64,000 bases of DNA from assembly GCF_000698145.1 (NCBI RefSeq), contig NZ_BAXB01000003.1, forward strand, positions 180,248-244,247, in the 5' to 3' direction. Position numbers and translations under genes: made by a program. Below, in pieces: positions 30,107-40,336 of this stretch. The notes beneath the pieces were generated by a model. That model was not told the DNA's origin. It made no database searches and worked only from the letters and a program-made list of their open reading frames with translations. Origin of the DNA: Geomicrobium sp. JCM 19039. Lineage in GTDB: Bacteria; Bacillota; Bacilli; Bacillales; Marinococcaceae. The first letter of the stretch is position 1, and every line of letters begins with the position of its first letter.

Positions 30107-30859
30107 ATGCTAGAGAAAGCTGAAGGGATCGTCATACGCACGTTGCCGTATGGCGAGTCCCATCTGATTGTGAAAGTATTTACGAAGGAAAAAGGCAAAC
30201 TGGCACTCATGGCCAAAGGTGCAAAAAAACCAAAAAGTCAGTACGCAGCCATTTGTCAGCCGTATGCACACACGCACCTCACGTTTTATATGGGCAAAAG
30301 TATGGGAACGTTATCTCAAGGAGAAATGTTGCACACATTCCGTTCTTTACGTGAAGACCTTGATATGTCGGCGTATGCAGCATATATTTTAGAGCTTTTG
30401 GACAGTAGTGTGGAGGAAAAGCAATCGAGCCCGAATTTATTTGCACTCGTGCTTCACTTGTTAGAGCGGTTGGAAGCGGGGGACGACCCTGTCTTATTGC
30501 GGCGGGTGTTTGAATGGAAGGTGACCCATCTTCTTGGTATACGACCGCAATTAAAGGCTTGTGCGAATTGCGGAGAAGCAAAAGGAATTTTTTCTTTTTC
30601 AATCAAAGAAGCGGGCTTCTTGTGTAATCGTTGCAAACACACAGATCAGTACCGGCTCGCATTAACGGATGAAGAGGTTCGTATGCTACGCGAATGGTTT
30701 TATGTTCGAACACCTAACATTGAGCAAATCGAAGTAAGCATCGCCATGAGGGATAAACTAGCATCGGTCATTGATACGTATTACGATCAATATAGCGGTC
30801 TTCGTTTGAAGTCAAAACGGTTTCTTGACCAGTGGGAGAATTGGAAGCCAAAAGCTTGA
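30107..30859 (+). CDS. recO: DNA repair protein RecO
   Basis: RecO acts with RecF and RecR to load RecA at gaps. It has 250 residues (B. subtilis: 255). The N-terminal OB fold begins EGIVIRTLPYGESHLIVKVF, and the C-terminal domain has a zinc site (CANCG ... CNRC, near residues 147-176). It starts 10 nt after yqzL; the two form a small operon. Confidence 0.95.
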   Translation: MLEKAEGIVIRTLPYGESHLIVKVFTKEKGKLALMAKGAKKPKSQYAAICQPYAHTHLTFYMGKSMGTLSQGEMLHTFRSLREDLDMSAYAAYILELLDSSVEEKQSSPNLFALVLHLLERLEAGDDPVLLRRVFEWKVTHLLGIRPQLKACANCGEAKGIFSFSIKEAGFLCNRCKHTDQYRLALTDEEVRMLREWFYVRTPNIEQIEVSIAMRDKLASVIDTYYDQYSGLRLKSKRFLDQWENWKPKA

Positions 30860-30944
30860 CTGTGAGTTGACATCAGATTCGTTTTTATGTATGATTTCTC
30901 TACAGTTATTTACATACGAACATTACGTAGATGAAGAAGAGTAC

Positions 30945-31126
30945 AAAGGGCAGTACATTATATAGCGAATGCGGAACGGTGCAAGCCGCATAAATGTATC
31001 CTTTGGAAGGCGCTTTTGAGTAATGCATTGAACGAAGTGGTGCACGTTGCACAACTAGGGTGGAACCGCGGGCAAATCCCGTCCCTAGCTCATTAATTGG
31101 TTAATGGGCTAGGGACGGGATTTTTC
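30945..31126 (+). promoter_or_regulatory. glycine T-box riboswitch upstream of glyQS
   Basis: The leader shows a stem I region and a GGC specifier at 31009-31011 in the context GGAAGGCGCTTTTGAG, which aligns with the B. subtilis glyQS specifier loop. The T-box sequence AGGGTGGAACCGCGGG spans 31057-31072. A 21-bp terminator stem (31077-31121) is followed by TTTTT. Uncharged tRNA-Gly(GCC) is expected to favour the antiterminator. The 5' limit is approximate. Confidence 0.95.
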
Positions 31127-31164
31127 GTGTGACGAACCTTTGAAAGATGAAAGGAGAACGAAAG

Positions 31165-32052
31165 ATGAATGTACAACAAGTGATTTTAAAGTTGCAATCA
31201 TTTTGGGCAGAGCAAAACTGCTTTATTATGCAACCGTATGATGTTGAAAAAGGTGCAGGAACGATGAATCCAATGACGTTTCTTAGAAGTATCGGACCAG
31301 AGCCATGGAACGCCGCTTACGTGGAGCCTTCACGCCGACCATCTGATGGACGATATGGAGATAACCCAAACCGCTTGTACCAGCACCATCAATTTCAAGT
31401 CATCATGAAGCCTTCTCCACCGAATATTCAAGAGCTGTATCTTGAAAGTTTAAAAGCGCTAGGGATCGACCCTTTAAAGCATGATATTCGTTTTGTTGAA
31501 GACAATTGGGAAGATGCAACATTAAATGCGTGGGGTCTAGGCTGGGAAGTGTGGCTTGACGGGATGGAAATTACGCAGTTTACGTACTTCCAACAAGTTG
31601 GAGGGTTGGATGCTGATCCGGTTGCTGTAGAGCTCACATATGGTCTTGAGCGGTTATGCTCGTATATTCAAGATAAGGAGAATGTGTTTGATCTTGAATG
31701 GGAAGCGGGTTACACGTATCGAGATATTTTTTACCAACCGGAATTTGAGCACTCCACATACACATTTGAAGTAGCAGACCATGACATGCTCCAAAAACTG
31801 TTCGTCACGTACGAGCAAGAAGCAGCTGCTGCCCTTGCTAAGAATCTCGTCTTCCCTGCGTATGATTACATTTTAAAATGTTCCCACACGTTTAACCTTT
31901 TAGATGCAGGTGGAGCGATTTCTGTTACGGAGCGAACCGGATATATTCGGCGCGTTCGTAACTTAGCAAGAAAATGTGCCTCTATTCATTACCAAGAGCG
32001 AGAGCGATTAGGCTTCCCGTTGTTAAAGGAAAAAGCAAAGGAGGAAGCATAA
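31165..32052 (+). CDS. glyQ: glycyl-tRNA synthetase alpha subunit
   Basis: This is the catalytic subunit of the alpha2beta2 glycyl-tRNA synthetase. The ATG after AAAGGAGAACG gives 295 residues, the B. subtilis length. The family blocks [16 protein letters not shown] and [12 protein letters not shown] are near the N-terminus. It is controlled by the glycine T-box directly upstream and ends 1 nt before glyS. Confidence 0.97.
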   Translation: MNVQQVILKLQSFWAEQNCFIMQPYDVEKGAGTMNPMTFLRSIGPEPWNAAYVEPSRRPSDGRYGDNPNRLYQHHQFQVIMKPSPPNIQELYLESLKALGIDPLKHDIRFVEDNWEDATLNAWGLGWEVWLDGMEITQFTYFQQVGGLDADPVAVELTYGLERLCSYIQDKENVFDLEWEAGYTYRDIFYQPEFEHSTYTFEVADHDMLQKLFVTYEQEAAAALAKNLVFPAYDYILKCSHTFNLLDAGGAISVTERTGYIRRVRNLARKCASIHYQERERLGFPLLKEKAKEEA

Positions 32053-32053
32053 T

Positions 32054-34135
32054 ATGGCAAAGACATTATTACTAGAATTAGGTCTTGAAGAAATCCCAGC
32101 GCAGTTTGTTGACATCGGGCGTGACAGTTTTGAACAAAAGGTAACCCAATGGTTTAAGGATAAGCGCGTCAACTATTCGAGCATCAAAGCGTTTTCGACA
32201 CCGCGTCGATTTGGTGTGCTCGTTTTTGATGTAGATGAAGTACAGCCAGATACCGTTGAAGAATCAAGGGGACCTTCTGCATCCATTGCAAAAAATGAGG
32301 ATGGAAGCTGGTCAAAAGCGGCAATTGGTTTTGCTAAGGGCAAAGGGTTAGATGCTGACCAACTTGAAACGAGAGATACTGAACAAGGGTCATACGTGTA
32401 TGCTGTCAAAAAAGTAACAGGTCAAAAAACGATTCACCTGCTACCAGAAGTTGTCCAGTTATACTTAGACGTATCTTTTCCAAAAAGCATGCGCTGGGGA
32501 CATAGTAAAACGCGATATGTCCGGCCGATTCATTGGGTGTGCGCGCTATTTGGTGATGAAGTGATACCCGCAACTATTACGAATATCCAGACAGGAAGAA
32601 ATACGTATGGTCATCGCTTTTTAGGAACAGAAGTAGAGCTCGAACAAGCAGATGATTATGAAGAAACACTTCTTCGCGAATTTGTGCTTGTGATGCCTGA
32701 GAAGCGGCAGGCAGCTATCAAGCAACAAATTGCTCTCCTTGAAGAAGAGCACGGCTGGACAATTGACCAACCAGCAGAACTTCTTCAAGAGGTAACAAAC
32801 CTTGTGGAGTACCCTACAGCATTACACGGAGATTTCGATGAGAACTTCCTTCAGCTTCCTGATCCCGTCTTAATTACTTCAATGAGAGAGCATCAACGGT
32901 ACTTTGCCGTTCATTCAGAAACGGGTGAGCTTCTCCCTCATTTTGTGACGGTGCGAAATGGCGATCACTTGCACCTAGACAATATTAAGCGAGGGAATGA
33001 AAAAGTGCTTCGCGCAAGATTGAGTGATGCGGTTTTCTTCTACAATGAAGATCAAAAACTGTCTGTTGACGAACTCTTGAAGCGACTGGACAGCATCGTT
33101 GAACAAGAAAAGGTCGGAACGTTAAAAGATAAAAGTGTAAGAACTGCGGCACTAGCTCTTTTGCTTGCAGAAGCACTCGGCGTGAGCGATAAAGATCGAG
33201 CCTTTTTAGAACGAGCCACAGAGCTTCTTAAAGTAGACCAGTCGACACTCATGGTAGATGAATTCCCAGAACTAGAAGGGTTAATCGGAAGTGATTATTT
33301 AGCGAGACGAGGAGAACATGAAATGGTTGTTTCTGCTGTGAAAGATCATTATTCTCCTCGATTTAATGGCGATCGGCTACCAGATTCTAAAATTGGTGCA
33401 TATGCAAGTATTGCTGACAAGCTTGATACGATTACGAGTGCTATCGCAATCGGTCAAAAGCCTTCGGGTTCGCAAGACCCATACGGTCTGAGAAGACAGG
33501 CAGCGGCGGTTGTTACGTTGGCCAATCATTTTGCTCTCAATATAACGTTTGAACAAATGGTTGAGCTTGCTGTAGGTGTAGCTGAAAAAGCACCATACAC
33601 GATTGAGAATCCGCATCTCCAAAAAGATATCGAAGAGTTTTTCTTATTGCGGATGAAAACAGCGTTAGAAGAAGCTGACGTACGTTATGACATTGTTGAA
33701 TCGCTTCTTGTATTGCCGCTAGGAAGAGTGGACACCGTATTTCAAAAAGCTTCCTTTTTGCAATCGATTCACGGAACAGAGGAACTAAAACAAGCAGCAG
33801 AAGCACTTGGACGTGTGAACAATATTGCTAAGCAAGATGAACAGTTATTACTTGATGTGAGCCCATCGCTTTTCGTAAAAGCTGAAGAACATGACTTATA
33901 CAAAGCGTACGAAGCTCTGCGAGAAAATATGGGACCCATGCTCGATCATAACGATGTGGATGGAGCGTGGCAGCAACTCGTGCAGCTTTCGCCGGTCATT
34001 CATCGCTATTTCGATGAAATTATGGTTATGAGCAAAGAAGAACATGAAAAGAACAATCGGTTAGCCCAGATGCGCTTGTTATCTGTTGAAATCAATCGTT
34101 TTGCGAAATTCCAATCTCTCGTGCTTCCTTCTTAA
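32054..34135 (+). CDS. glyS: glycyl-tRNA synthetase beta subunit
   Basis: The beta subunit carries HD-like and anticodon-binding domains and helps tRNA recognition. It has 693 residues (B. subtilis: 679). It begins LLLELGLEEIPAQF, typical of the family, with QDPYGLRRQA in the central part. AAAGGAGGAAGC lies inside the end of glyQ. Confidence 0.97.
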   Translation: MAKTLLLELGLEEIPAQFVDIGRDSFEQKVTQWFKDKRVNYSSIKAFSTPRRFGVLVFDVDEVQPDTVEESRGPSASIAKNEDGSWSKAAIGFAKGKGLDADQLETRDTEQGSYVYAVKKVTGQKTIHLLPEVVQLYLDVSFPKSMRWGHSKTRYVRPIHWVCALFGDEVIPATITNIQTGRNTYGHRFLGTEVELEQADDYEETLLREFVLVMPEKRQAAIKQQIALLEEEHGWTIDQPAELLQEVTNLVEYPTALHGDFDENFLQLPDPVLITSMREHQRYFAVHSETGELLPHFVTVRNGDHLHLDNIKRGNEKVLRARLSDAVFFYNEDQKLSVDELLKRLDSIVEQEKVGTLKDKSVRTAALALLLAEALGVSDKDRAFLERATELLKVDQSTLMVDEFPELEGLIGSDYLARRGEHEMVVSAVKDHYSPRFNGDRLPDSKIGAYASIADKLDTITSAIAIGQKPSGSQDPYGLRRQAAAVVTLANHFALNITFEQMVELAVGVAEKAPYTIENPHLQKDIEEFFLLRMKTALEEADVRYDIVESLLVLPLGRVDTVFQKASFLQSIHGTEELKQAAEALGRVNNIAKQDEQLLLDVSPSLFVKAEEHDLYKAYEALRENMGPMLDHNDVDGAWQQLVQLSPVIHRYFDEIMVMSKEEHEKNNRLAQMRLLSVEINRFAKFQSLVLPS

Positions 34136-34188
34136 GCTTATAAAAAGGGAGGTGCATCTTTGTACAAAGGCGGTGATGCGTTATCGAA

Positions 34189-34835
34189 TTGACGAATCGG
34201 CAAGAGCGGATCTTAGAAATCGTAAAGGGTGAAGGGCCGATTACTGGGGAGAAAATCGCAGACAAACTTTCTCTCACACGAGCGACGTTACGCCCGGACT
34301 TGCCATTCTCACAATGGTCGGGTTTCTCGGAGCAAGGCCAAGAGTCGGGTATTACTACACGGGTAAAACAGGTGCAGAAATACCGATTGAACAGTTAAAA
34401 ACATTAAAAGTAAAAGAATATCAATCCATCCCTGTCGTTGTGAATGAGTCAGATTCTGTGTATGACGCGATTAGCGCGATGTTTCTTGAAGATGTAGGCA
34501 CGTTGTTTGTCGTGAATGCCGATGCAAAGCTTGCTGGTGTATTGTCTCGTAAGGATTTGTTGCGAGCGAGTCTAGGCAATCAAGAGCTTGAATCCATGCC
34601 AGTGAGTATTATTATGACGAGAATGCCGAACATCACGGTTTGTTACAAAGAAGACATGCTCATAGAGGTATGCAAGCGATTGATTGAAAAACAAATTGAT
34701 GCTGTTCCAGTCGTGAATCAAGGACCCGATGGAGGCTATGAAGTCGTGGGCAGGATTACGAAAACAACAATGACAAAATTGCTTGTGGATGTGATGAATC
34801 GTGATCTGCCAATGAAGGAGGAAACCCATGAATAA
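34189..34835 (+). CDS. ccpN: transcriptional repressor CcpN (one-base frameshift)
   Basis: CcpN represses gluconeogenic genes on glycolytic carbon sources. An N-terminal HTH (to about residue 60) is followed by two CBS domains (ending at about residue 205). Near 34302 one G is missing: LTRATLRPDL continues AILTMVGFLGARPRVGYYYTGKTG. Restoring it gives 215 residues (B. subtilis: 212). The start is uncertain: TTG at 34189 gives MTNRQERIL, but the family has about five more residues upstream and a GGGAGGTG at 34148 points to an earlier start in another frame. It overlaps yqfL by 8 nt. Confidence 0.88.
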
Positions 34836-35639
34836 GTTTCAACTACACCCGATTGTTTACGTAGTATCGGATTCTGTTGGAGAAACGGCAGAACTTGTCA
34901 TCCGTGCGGCTTCAAGCCAGTTTGGAAATACAACAATTGAAGTAAGGAGAATTCCTTACGTTGAAGATGAAGCGACAATCAATGAAGTGTTACAATTGGC
35001 AAAGGACGTTGGTGCCATGATTGCGTATACGCTCGTCGTGCCAGAGATTAAAGCGTACATGCAGATGGCGGCAGAACGTGAAAAGGTTGAAGCAGTCGAC
35101 CTTTTAGGACCGATTCTTGATAAACTAACGACGCTTTTGCAATTGCAGCCAAAATACGAACCAGGACTTGTATACCGCTTAGATGAAGATTATTTTCAGA
35201 AGGTCGATGCGATTGAGTTTGCGGTGAAGTATGATGATGGACGGGACCACGTGGGGTGTTGCATGCAGATGTGGTGCTTATTGGCGTGTCAAGAACATCA
35301 AAAACACCACTTTCACAATACTTGGCGCACAAAAGGTTAAAGGTTGCGAATGTGCCAATAGTGCCAGAGCTGGACCCGCCTGAGGAACTGTTCAAAATCT
35401 CTCCAGAGAAATGTATCGGATTAAAGATTTCCCCTGAGAAGTTGATAGAGATTCGTTCAGAGCGGTTAAAGTCACTCGGCTTAAAAGCTGAGGCGAACTA
35501 TGCTAGCCTCGCTCGCATTGAAAATGAATTGGCATACTCCGAGAGAATTATGGAGAAGATCGGCTGCCGTGTGATCGATGTTTCAAATAAAGCTGTTGAA
35601 GAAACGGCAAATATCATTTCCAGTTATTTCAAGAAATAA
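34828..35639 (+). CDS. yqfL: pyruvate,phosphate dikinase regulatory protein family (one-base frameshift)
   Basis: The DUF299 kinase/pyrophosphorylase family controls PPDK or PEP synthase by ADP-dependent phosphorylation; in B. subtilis YqfL modulates CcpN-controlled genes. AAGGAGG precedes the ATG. Near 35247 one C is missing: KYDDGRDP continues [20 protein letters not shown], which carries the P-loop-like GVSRTSKT. The corrected length is 270, the B. subtilis length. It is adjacent to ccpN in the same operon. Confidence 0.92.
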
Positions 35640-35730
35640 TCATTTCCAAAGGTGAGAAAGGTCTGACTCGATCTCTCTCGCCTCCATTCGTGGGTTTTCG
35701 ACGATATTCGTGTTTTTTTCGTGACGGGTG

Positions 35731-35759
35731 TAGTCAACGGTGGAAATATCAATTATAAT
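35731..35759 (+). promoter_or_regulatory. putative SigA promoter of dnaG-sigA
   Basis: TAGTCA and TATAAT are separated by 17 nt, about 215 nt before the dnaG start. It is the clearest promoter in the 335-nt gap 35640-35974. Confidence 0.6.
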
Positions 35760-35865
35760 AGGTAAATGTGTTGTTTACGTTCGCAAATGTTATAAGTAAA
35801 AACCAAAGAAAAAAGGTTTTTCTAGTTTTATGTAGAAATGGTTTGCCATACGTCAGCGAGTGGTA

Positions 35866-35909
35866 AAGAATACGACACGGCCGTCATGGAATGTGTCGGA
35901 TTCTTTTTT
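35866..35909 (+). terminator. terminator-like hairpin in the dnaG leader
   Basis: AAGAATACGACAC pairs with GTGTCGGATTCTT (one mismatch), followed by TTTT. It lies between the promoter at 35731-35759 and dnaG. It could end yqfL read-through or act as an attenuator. Confidence 0.65.
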
Positions 35910-35974
35910 CACACGCTGGTCATTTTTTGTAAACCATAACAATAAAATCGAACGATGCGGTGGTGATTGTACGA

Positions 35975-37818
35975 TTGTCTAAAACTATTCCTGAGCCTCT
36001 AATTCGGGAAGTTCGTGAACGGACAGATATAGTGGACGTCATCGGAGAAGTCGTAGAGCTAAAGAAACAAGGGCAAGACCGTTACGTAGGGTTATGTCCT
36101 TTTCACGGAGAGAACACGCCGTCTTTCTCTGTTTCCAAAGACCGGCAGTTATATCATTGTTTTGGTTGTAAAGCATCAGGAAATGTGGTTTCATTTCTCA
36201 TCGACCACGGGAAGCTATCGTTCCAAGAAGCCATTCTTAAACTCGCGGATAATTTAAATATTGATACGCAGCATGTAGAACTTTCCCCCGAGCCAACATC
36301 CGAAGGAGAGATGATGAGAGAGGGTCATTCATTGGCGACTCGCTTCTATCATCACTTGCTTATGAACACAGAGCAGGGCAGGGTGGCCTATCAATATTTT
36401 CAGGAGCGAGGCGTAAATGAAGAGGCGATGCTTCACTTTCGTTTAGGTTATGCGCCTAGAGAGCGCTCAGCGTTAAAAACATTGCTCGATAAGCGGGAGT
36501 TTAATCTCAAGTTGATGGCAAACGCCGGTTTATTGCAAGTACCTGAAGATGGAAGAAGCTCTTATGATCGCTTTTCTGATCGAGTCATGTTTCCGTTGCA
36601 TGATATTGGTGGCAAACATGTTGGTTTCAATGCACGAGCGCTCGTCAAAGACAACCATCCGAAGTATTTGAACAGCCCTGAGAGTGCATTGTTTAAAAAG
36701 AGCAACATGCTTTATGCATATCACCTCGCCAAACCAGTAGCGAGAAAGAAAGATCAAGTCGTATTGTTTGAAGGCTGTATGGATGTCGTGTCCGCTTGGA
36801 TACATGGTATAGATAATGGGATTGCTACGCTCGGGACTGCATGAATCAAAGCCAAGCAAAGCGAATCCGAAATCTGACAGAAAATGTAATCCTTTGTTAT
36901 GATGGAGATCAAGCGGGTGAGGAAGCGGCCATCAAAAATGCGGAGACACTGCAAGGGGTAGGTTGCGATGTGCGAGTTGTACCTATGCCAGAGGGTAAAG
37001 ATCCCGATGAATTTTTGACGGAGTACGGAAGCAAAGCATTTGTCCATCTCATTGAAAATGAAGCTACCGCAGTCTCTTCCTTTAAGATTGCTCGGTTAAG
37101 GCGAGAGAAAAACTTACAACGAGAAGGAGATCGACGCGAATATATCGAAAGAGTATTAGAGATTATTCTTGGTGTTGAAAGTGCTATTGAACGAGAATAC
37201 TTTATGAAAGACCTTTCTCAAGAATTTGATATATCGTTAGAAGCATTGCATCAAGAGTTATCGTCGATTGAACAACGAAGAAATCACACAGATTCTGTAC
37301 AGTCTCGCTCTTTTAAGCCACGAACCCAATCAGCTCCACCTCAAGCTCAAGTAAAGCGTGAATTATTACCCGCGTTTCATCGAGCCGAGCGCATGTTAAT
37401 TCGGGCGATGATTGATGACGAACAGTGGGCGGATGAAGTAAAGGACCACATTGGTGGAGAGTTTAATGTGGACCAGTATGCAGCGATCGCTGCGTACTTG
37501 TACGCCTTCTATGCTGACGGACACGAGGCGAGTAGTCATTCGTTTATTATGCATCTGGATGACAGGGAACTTCAGCAGATTGCTACGGAAATTATGATGG
37601 AATCAGGTATGGAGATGACGAAAGAAGCGTTTACCGATTATATTGAGTTGGTTAAGAACTATCCAACTTGGGTAGAAATAGAAGGTAAAGAACATGAGCT
37701 TAAGGACGCTGAACGAAGAAAAGATATCGAGGCAGCCTTAAATATAGGAAATGAAATCATCGCGCTTAAAAAGAGAATTGGCGGTAAGTTTCCGAAGAAG
37801 CGCACGAATGTGCGTTAA
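35975..37818 (+). CDS. dnaG: DNA primase (one-base frameshift)
   Basis: DnaG makes RNA primers at the replication fork. TTG at 35975 (reads [10 protein letters not shown]) aligns with the B. subtilis start; GGTGGTGA is 10 nt upstream. The N-terminal zinc finger is CPFHGE ... CFGC (near residues 40-65). The TOPRIM domain has [11 protein letters not shown] and [11 protein letters not shown], and a C-terminal DnaB-binding domain follows. Near 36842 one T is missing: ATLGTAL continues [22 protein letters not shown]. The corrected length is 614 (B. subtilis: 603). As written it would cut the TOPRIM domain in an essential gene. Confidence 0.95.
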
Positions 37819-37865
37819 ATACACGCAATGCAACATGTTTTTGGAATTGGAAGGAGGGAGATCGA

Positions 37866-38978
37866 ATGGCAGAGAAACCACCTCGCATCGCAGAAGGTGA
37901 AATGTCGATCGATCAAGTCAAAGAGCAACTCGTAGAAGTAGGTAAGAAACGCGGTGTGCTATCTTACGCCGAAATTACAGAAAAGCTAGCCCCATATGAT
38001 CAAGATTCAGACCAGATGGATGAATTCTTTGAGTACTTGGGTGAGCAAGGTGTGGATCTTCTTAATGAAGGTGAAGAAGTGCCGAGTATGGACCAAGTTG
38101 AAAAAGAAACAGACCTTGATCTGAATGATTTGAGTGTACCTCCGGGTATTAAGATTAACGACCCCGTGCGTATGTACTTGAAAGAAATTGGCCGTGTACC
38201 CCTCTTATCAGCGGAAGAGGAAATTAATCTTGCAAAACGCATTGAAGAAGACGATGAAGAAGCGAAGCGCCGATTGGCTGAAGCGAACCTTCGTCTCGTT
38301 GTGTCCATTGCCAAGCGTTATGTAGGTCGTGGCATGTTGTTCCTTGACTTAATTCAAGAAGGTAACATGGGTCTGATTAAAGCCGTAGAGAAATTTGATT
38401 ACAATAAAGGGTTCAAATTCAGTACGTATGCAACGTGGTGGATTCGTCAAGCGATTACGCGTGCAATCGCAGACCAAGCACGAACCATTCGAATTCCAGT
38501 GCATATGGTGGAAACGATTAATAAACTCATCCGTGTTCAACGACAACTTTTACAAGATCTTGGTCGTGAGCCGACGCCAGAAGAAGTATCGGAAGAGATG
38601 GATTTAACGCCAGAGAAAGTTCGAGAGATCTTAAAGATTGCTCAAGAACCCGTATCGCTTGAAACACCAATTGGTGAAGAAGATGATTCACACCTCGGTG
38701 ATTTCATTGAGGACCAAGAAGCATTGGCACCATCAGATGCTGCGGCATACGAGTTGCTTAAAGAACAACTCGAAGATGTTCTTGACACGTTAACCGATCG
38801 TGAAGAGAACGTTCTTCGTCTCAGATTCGGTCTTGATGATGGGCGTACACGTACACTTGAAGAGGTCGGTAAAGTGTTTGGTGTTACACGTGAACGAATT
38901 CGTCAAATTGAAGCTAAAGCGCTTCGAAAGCTCCGTCATCCAAGCAGAAGCAAACGATTGAAAGATTTCATGGAGTAA
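37866..38978 (+). CDS. sigA: primary sigma factor SigA
   Basis: This is the housekeeping sigma-70. It has 370 residues (B. subtilis: 371), with AAGGAGGGAG before the ATG. Region 1.1 is at the N-terminus; region 1.2 has [11 protein letters not shown]; region 2 has [19 protein letters not shown] and [10 protein letters not shown]; region 4.2 ends [20 protein letters not shown]. The dnaG-sigA operon is conserved, and the SigA-type promoters elsewhere in the window (TTGACA/TATAAT) fit its specificity. Confidence 0.98.
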   Translation: MAEKPPRIAEGEMSIDQVKEQLVEVGKKRGVLSYAEITEKLAPYDQDSDQMDEFFEYLGEQGVDLLNEGEEVPSMDQVEKETDLDLNDLSVPPGIKINDPVRMYLKEIGRVPLLSAEEEINLAKRIEEDDEEAKRRLAEANLRLVVSIAKRYVGRGMLFLDLIQEGNMGLIKAVEKFDYNKGFKFSTYATWWIRQAITRAIADQARTIRIPVHMVETINKLIRVQRQLLQDLGREPTPEEVSEEMDLTPEKVREILKIAQEPVSLETPIGEEDDSHLGDFIEDQEALAPSDAAAYELLKEQLEDVLDTLTDREENVLRLRFGLDDGRTRTLEEVGKVFGVTRERIRQIEAKALRKLRHPSRSKRLKDFME

Positions 38979-38984
38979 GGGAAG

Positions 38985-39012
38985 CGGGTTGTGTTCCAAC
39001 CCGTTTTTCTTT
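38985..39012 (+). terminator. sigA terminator
   Basis: CGGGTTG and CAACCCG form a stem with a 5-nt loop, followed by TTTTTCTTT. Confidence 0.85.
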
Positions 39013-39172
39013 ATCTTACTCACCTACAAGGTGAAATGCAAATTGATGGCCATTAGAAAATGACAATTTGCGCAAAGTCGGTCGTGTATGCTTTTCTTTT
39101 TTTCGCTTTTCGTATAAAATATAGAGCGAATCTATTACTATTTACATATCGTTACGATTAGGAGGAAACTTC

Positions 39173-39532
39173 ATGAAAGGACAACCATTAATTCCACTCG
39201 CACTTATTGCAGGAGTTGGTATTTGCTTGATGCTTGTCTTTTCTTTTATCGGCCTAGGAGCTGGTGGAGAAGAGGGCGAAGAAGGCAATGAAAATGGCGA
39301 AGAAATGGATACAGATGATCCGGTAGCGCTAGGCGAGCAGTTATTTGAAGATAGCTGTTTGAGCTGTCACGGTGATGCTGGTGCAGGGGGAACAGCTGGA
39401 CCACCGGTAGCTGGTTTGGATATGGATGTTGTCATCCAAGCGATTGAAGAGGGTCCTGGGGCAATGCCAGATGGTCTCGTTAGTGGTGAAGAGGCTGAAG
39501 CTGTTGCAGAATACGTATCAAGCTTAGAATAA
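39173..39532 (+). CDS. cccA: membrane-anchored cytochrome c-550
   Basis: A small c-type cytochrome of the respiratory chain. It has 119 residues (B. subtilis: 120), with AGGAGGAAAC before the ATG. A membrane anchor (about 6-29) is followed by a strongly acidic linker rich in Glu and Gly (about 33-50). The single heme site is C-L-S-C-H near residue 63, and a Met in GAMPDG is the likely sixth ligand. The position after sigA is conserved. Confidence 0.93.
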   Translation: MKGQPLIPLALIAGVGICLMLVFSFIGLGAGGEEGEEGNENGEEMDTDDPVALGEQLFEDSCLSCHGDAGAGGTAGPPVAGLDMDVVIQAIEEGPGAMPDGLVSGEEAEAVAEYVSSLE

Positions 39533-39537
39533 TCATT

Positions 39538-39563
39538 AAAGGAGCCACGAGGCTCCTTTTTCG
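39538..39563 (+). terminator. cccA terminator
   Basis: AAAGGAGCC and GGCTCCTTT form the stem with a 4-nt loop; T residues follow. Confidence 0.85.
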
Positions 39564-39595
39564 TTTTTATTGATCATAAGAAATGAGGGTCTTCT

Positions 39596-40336
39596 TTGGA
39601 ATTGATTGAACGATTGTCTGAACGTCTGAGGGTTATCGCTCTGGAAGTGGAAGCGGGGGCAGTACTCGCCGATATTGGCACGGATCATGCGCAGTTACCT
39701 GAGGCGCTTGTCCAAGCTGGTATCATTCAATCAGCGGTTGCTAGCGATGTGAATGCCGGTCCGTTTCAAACCGCGCTAAGAAATATCGAAAGTTCGGGTC
39801 TCTCAAGGCAAATATCTGTGCGCCATGGCAGTGGATTAGAGCCGCTGAGGCAAGAAGATCACATATCAACCGTCACAATTGCGGGTATGGGTGGTAGCTT
39901 AATCAAAAGCATTCTTGATGAAGGCAATGACAAGCTCAATGGAGTGAATACACTGATCCTGCAAGCGAATGTTGCTGCAGATCTATTAAGAGAGTGGTTG
40001 TATGCACAAGGCTGGCAAATTGTAAAGGAAAAGCTTGTACGAGATGCTGACCATTTTTATGAGGTGATTGTCGCAAAACGGGGTCATAAGGAAGCGCCTT
40101 ATCATCACACAGGTCTTGGATTTGAGGAAGAGATGATGTTTGGTCCACTGCTTCTTCATCAAGGTGGAGAGGCATTCATCGCAAAGTGGGAGGGAGAATA
40201 CGAGCACCTCACACGGGTCAAAGGTCAGATTGCGATCGCCAATCATCAAGATCAGCAGGCAGATTCTGCGTATGGACGTATCGATCAGCAGTTAAAACGA
40301 ATTAAGGAGGCACTCGCCTATGTCAAAAGCCGCTAA
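39596..40336 (+). CDS. trmK: tRNA (adenine-22-N1)-methyltransferase TrmK
   Basis: This SAM-dependent enzyme forms m1A22 in tRNA. A TTG start with GAGGG about 6 nt upstream gives 246 residues (B. subtilis YqfN: 237). The SAM-binding motif is ADIGTDHAQLPEAL (near residues 24-37), then TIAGMGG near 97. The C-terminal half is a coiled coil. The last 17 nt overlap the NIF3-family gene that follows. Confidence 0.92.
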   Translation: MELIERLSERLRVIALEVEAGAVLADIGTDHAQLPEALVQAGIIQSAVASDVNAGPFQTALRNIESSGLSRQISVRHGSGLEPLRQEDHISTVTIAGMGGSLIKSILDEGNDKLNGVNTLILQANVAADLLREWLYAQGWQIVKEKLVRDADHFYEVIVAKRGHKEAPYHHTGLGFEEEMMFGPLLLHQGGEAFIAKWEGEYEHLTRVKGQIAIANHQDQQADSAYGRIDQQLKRIKEALAYVKSR

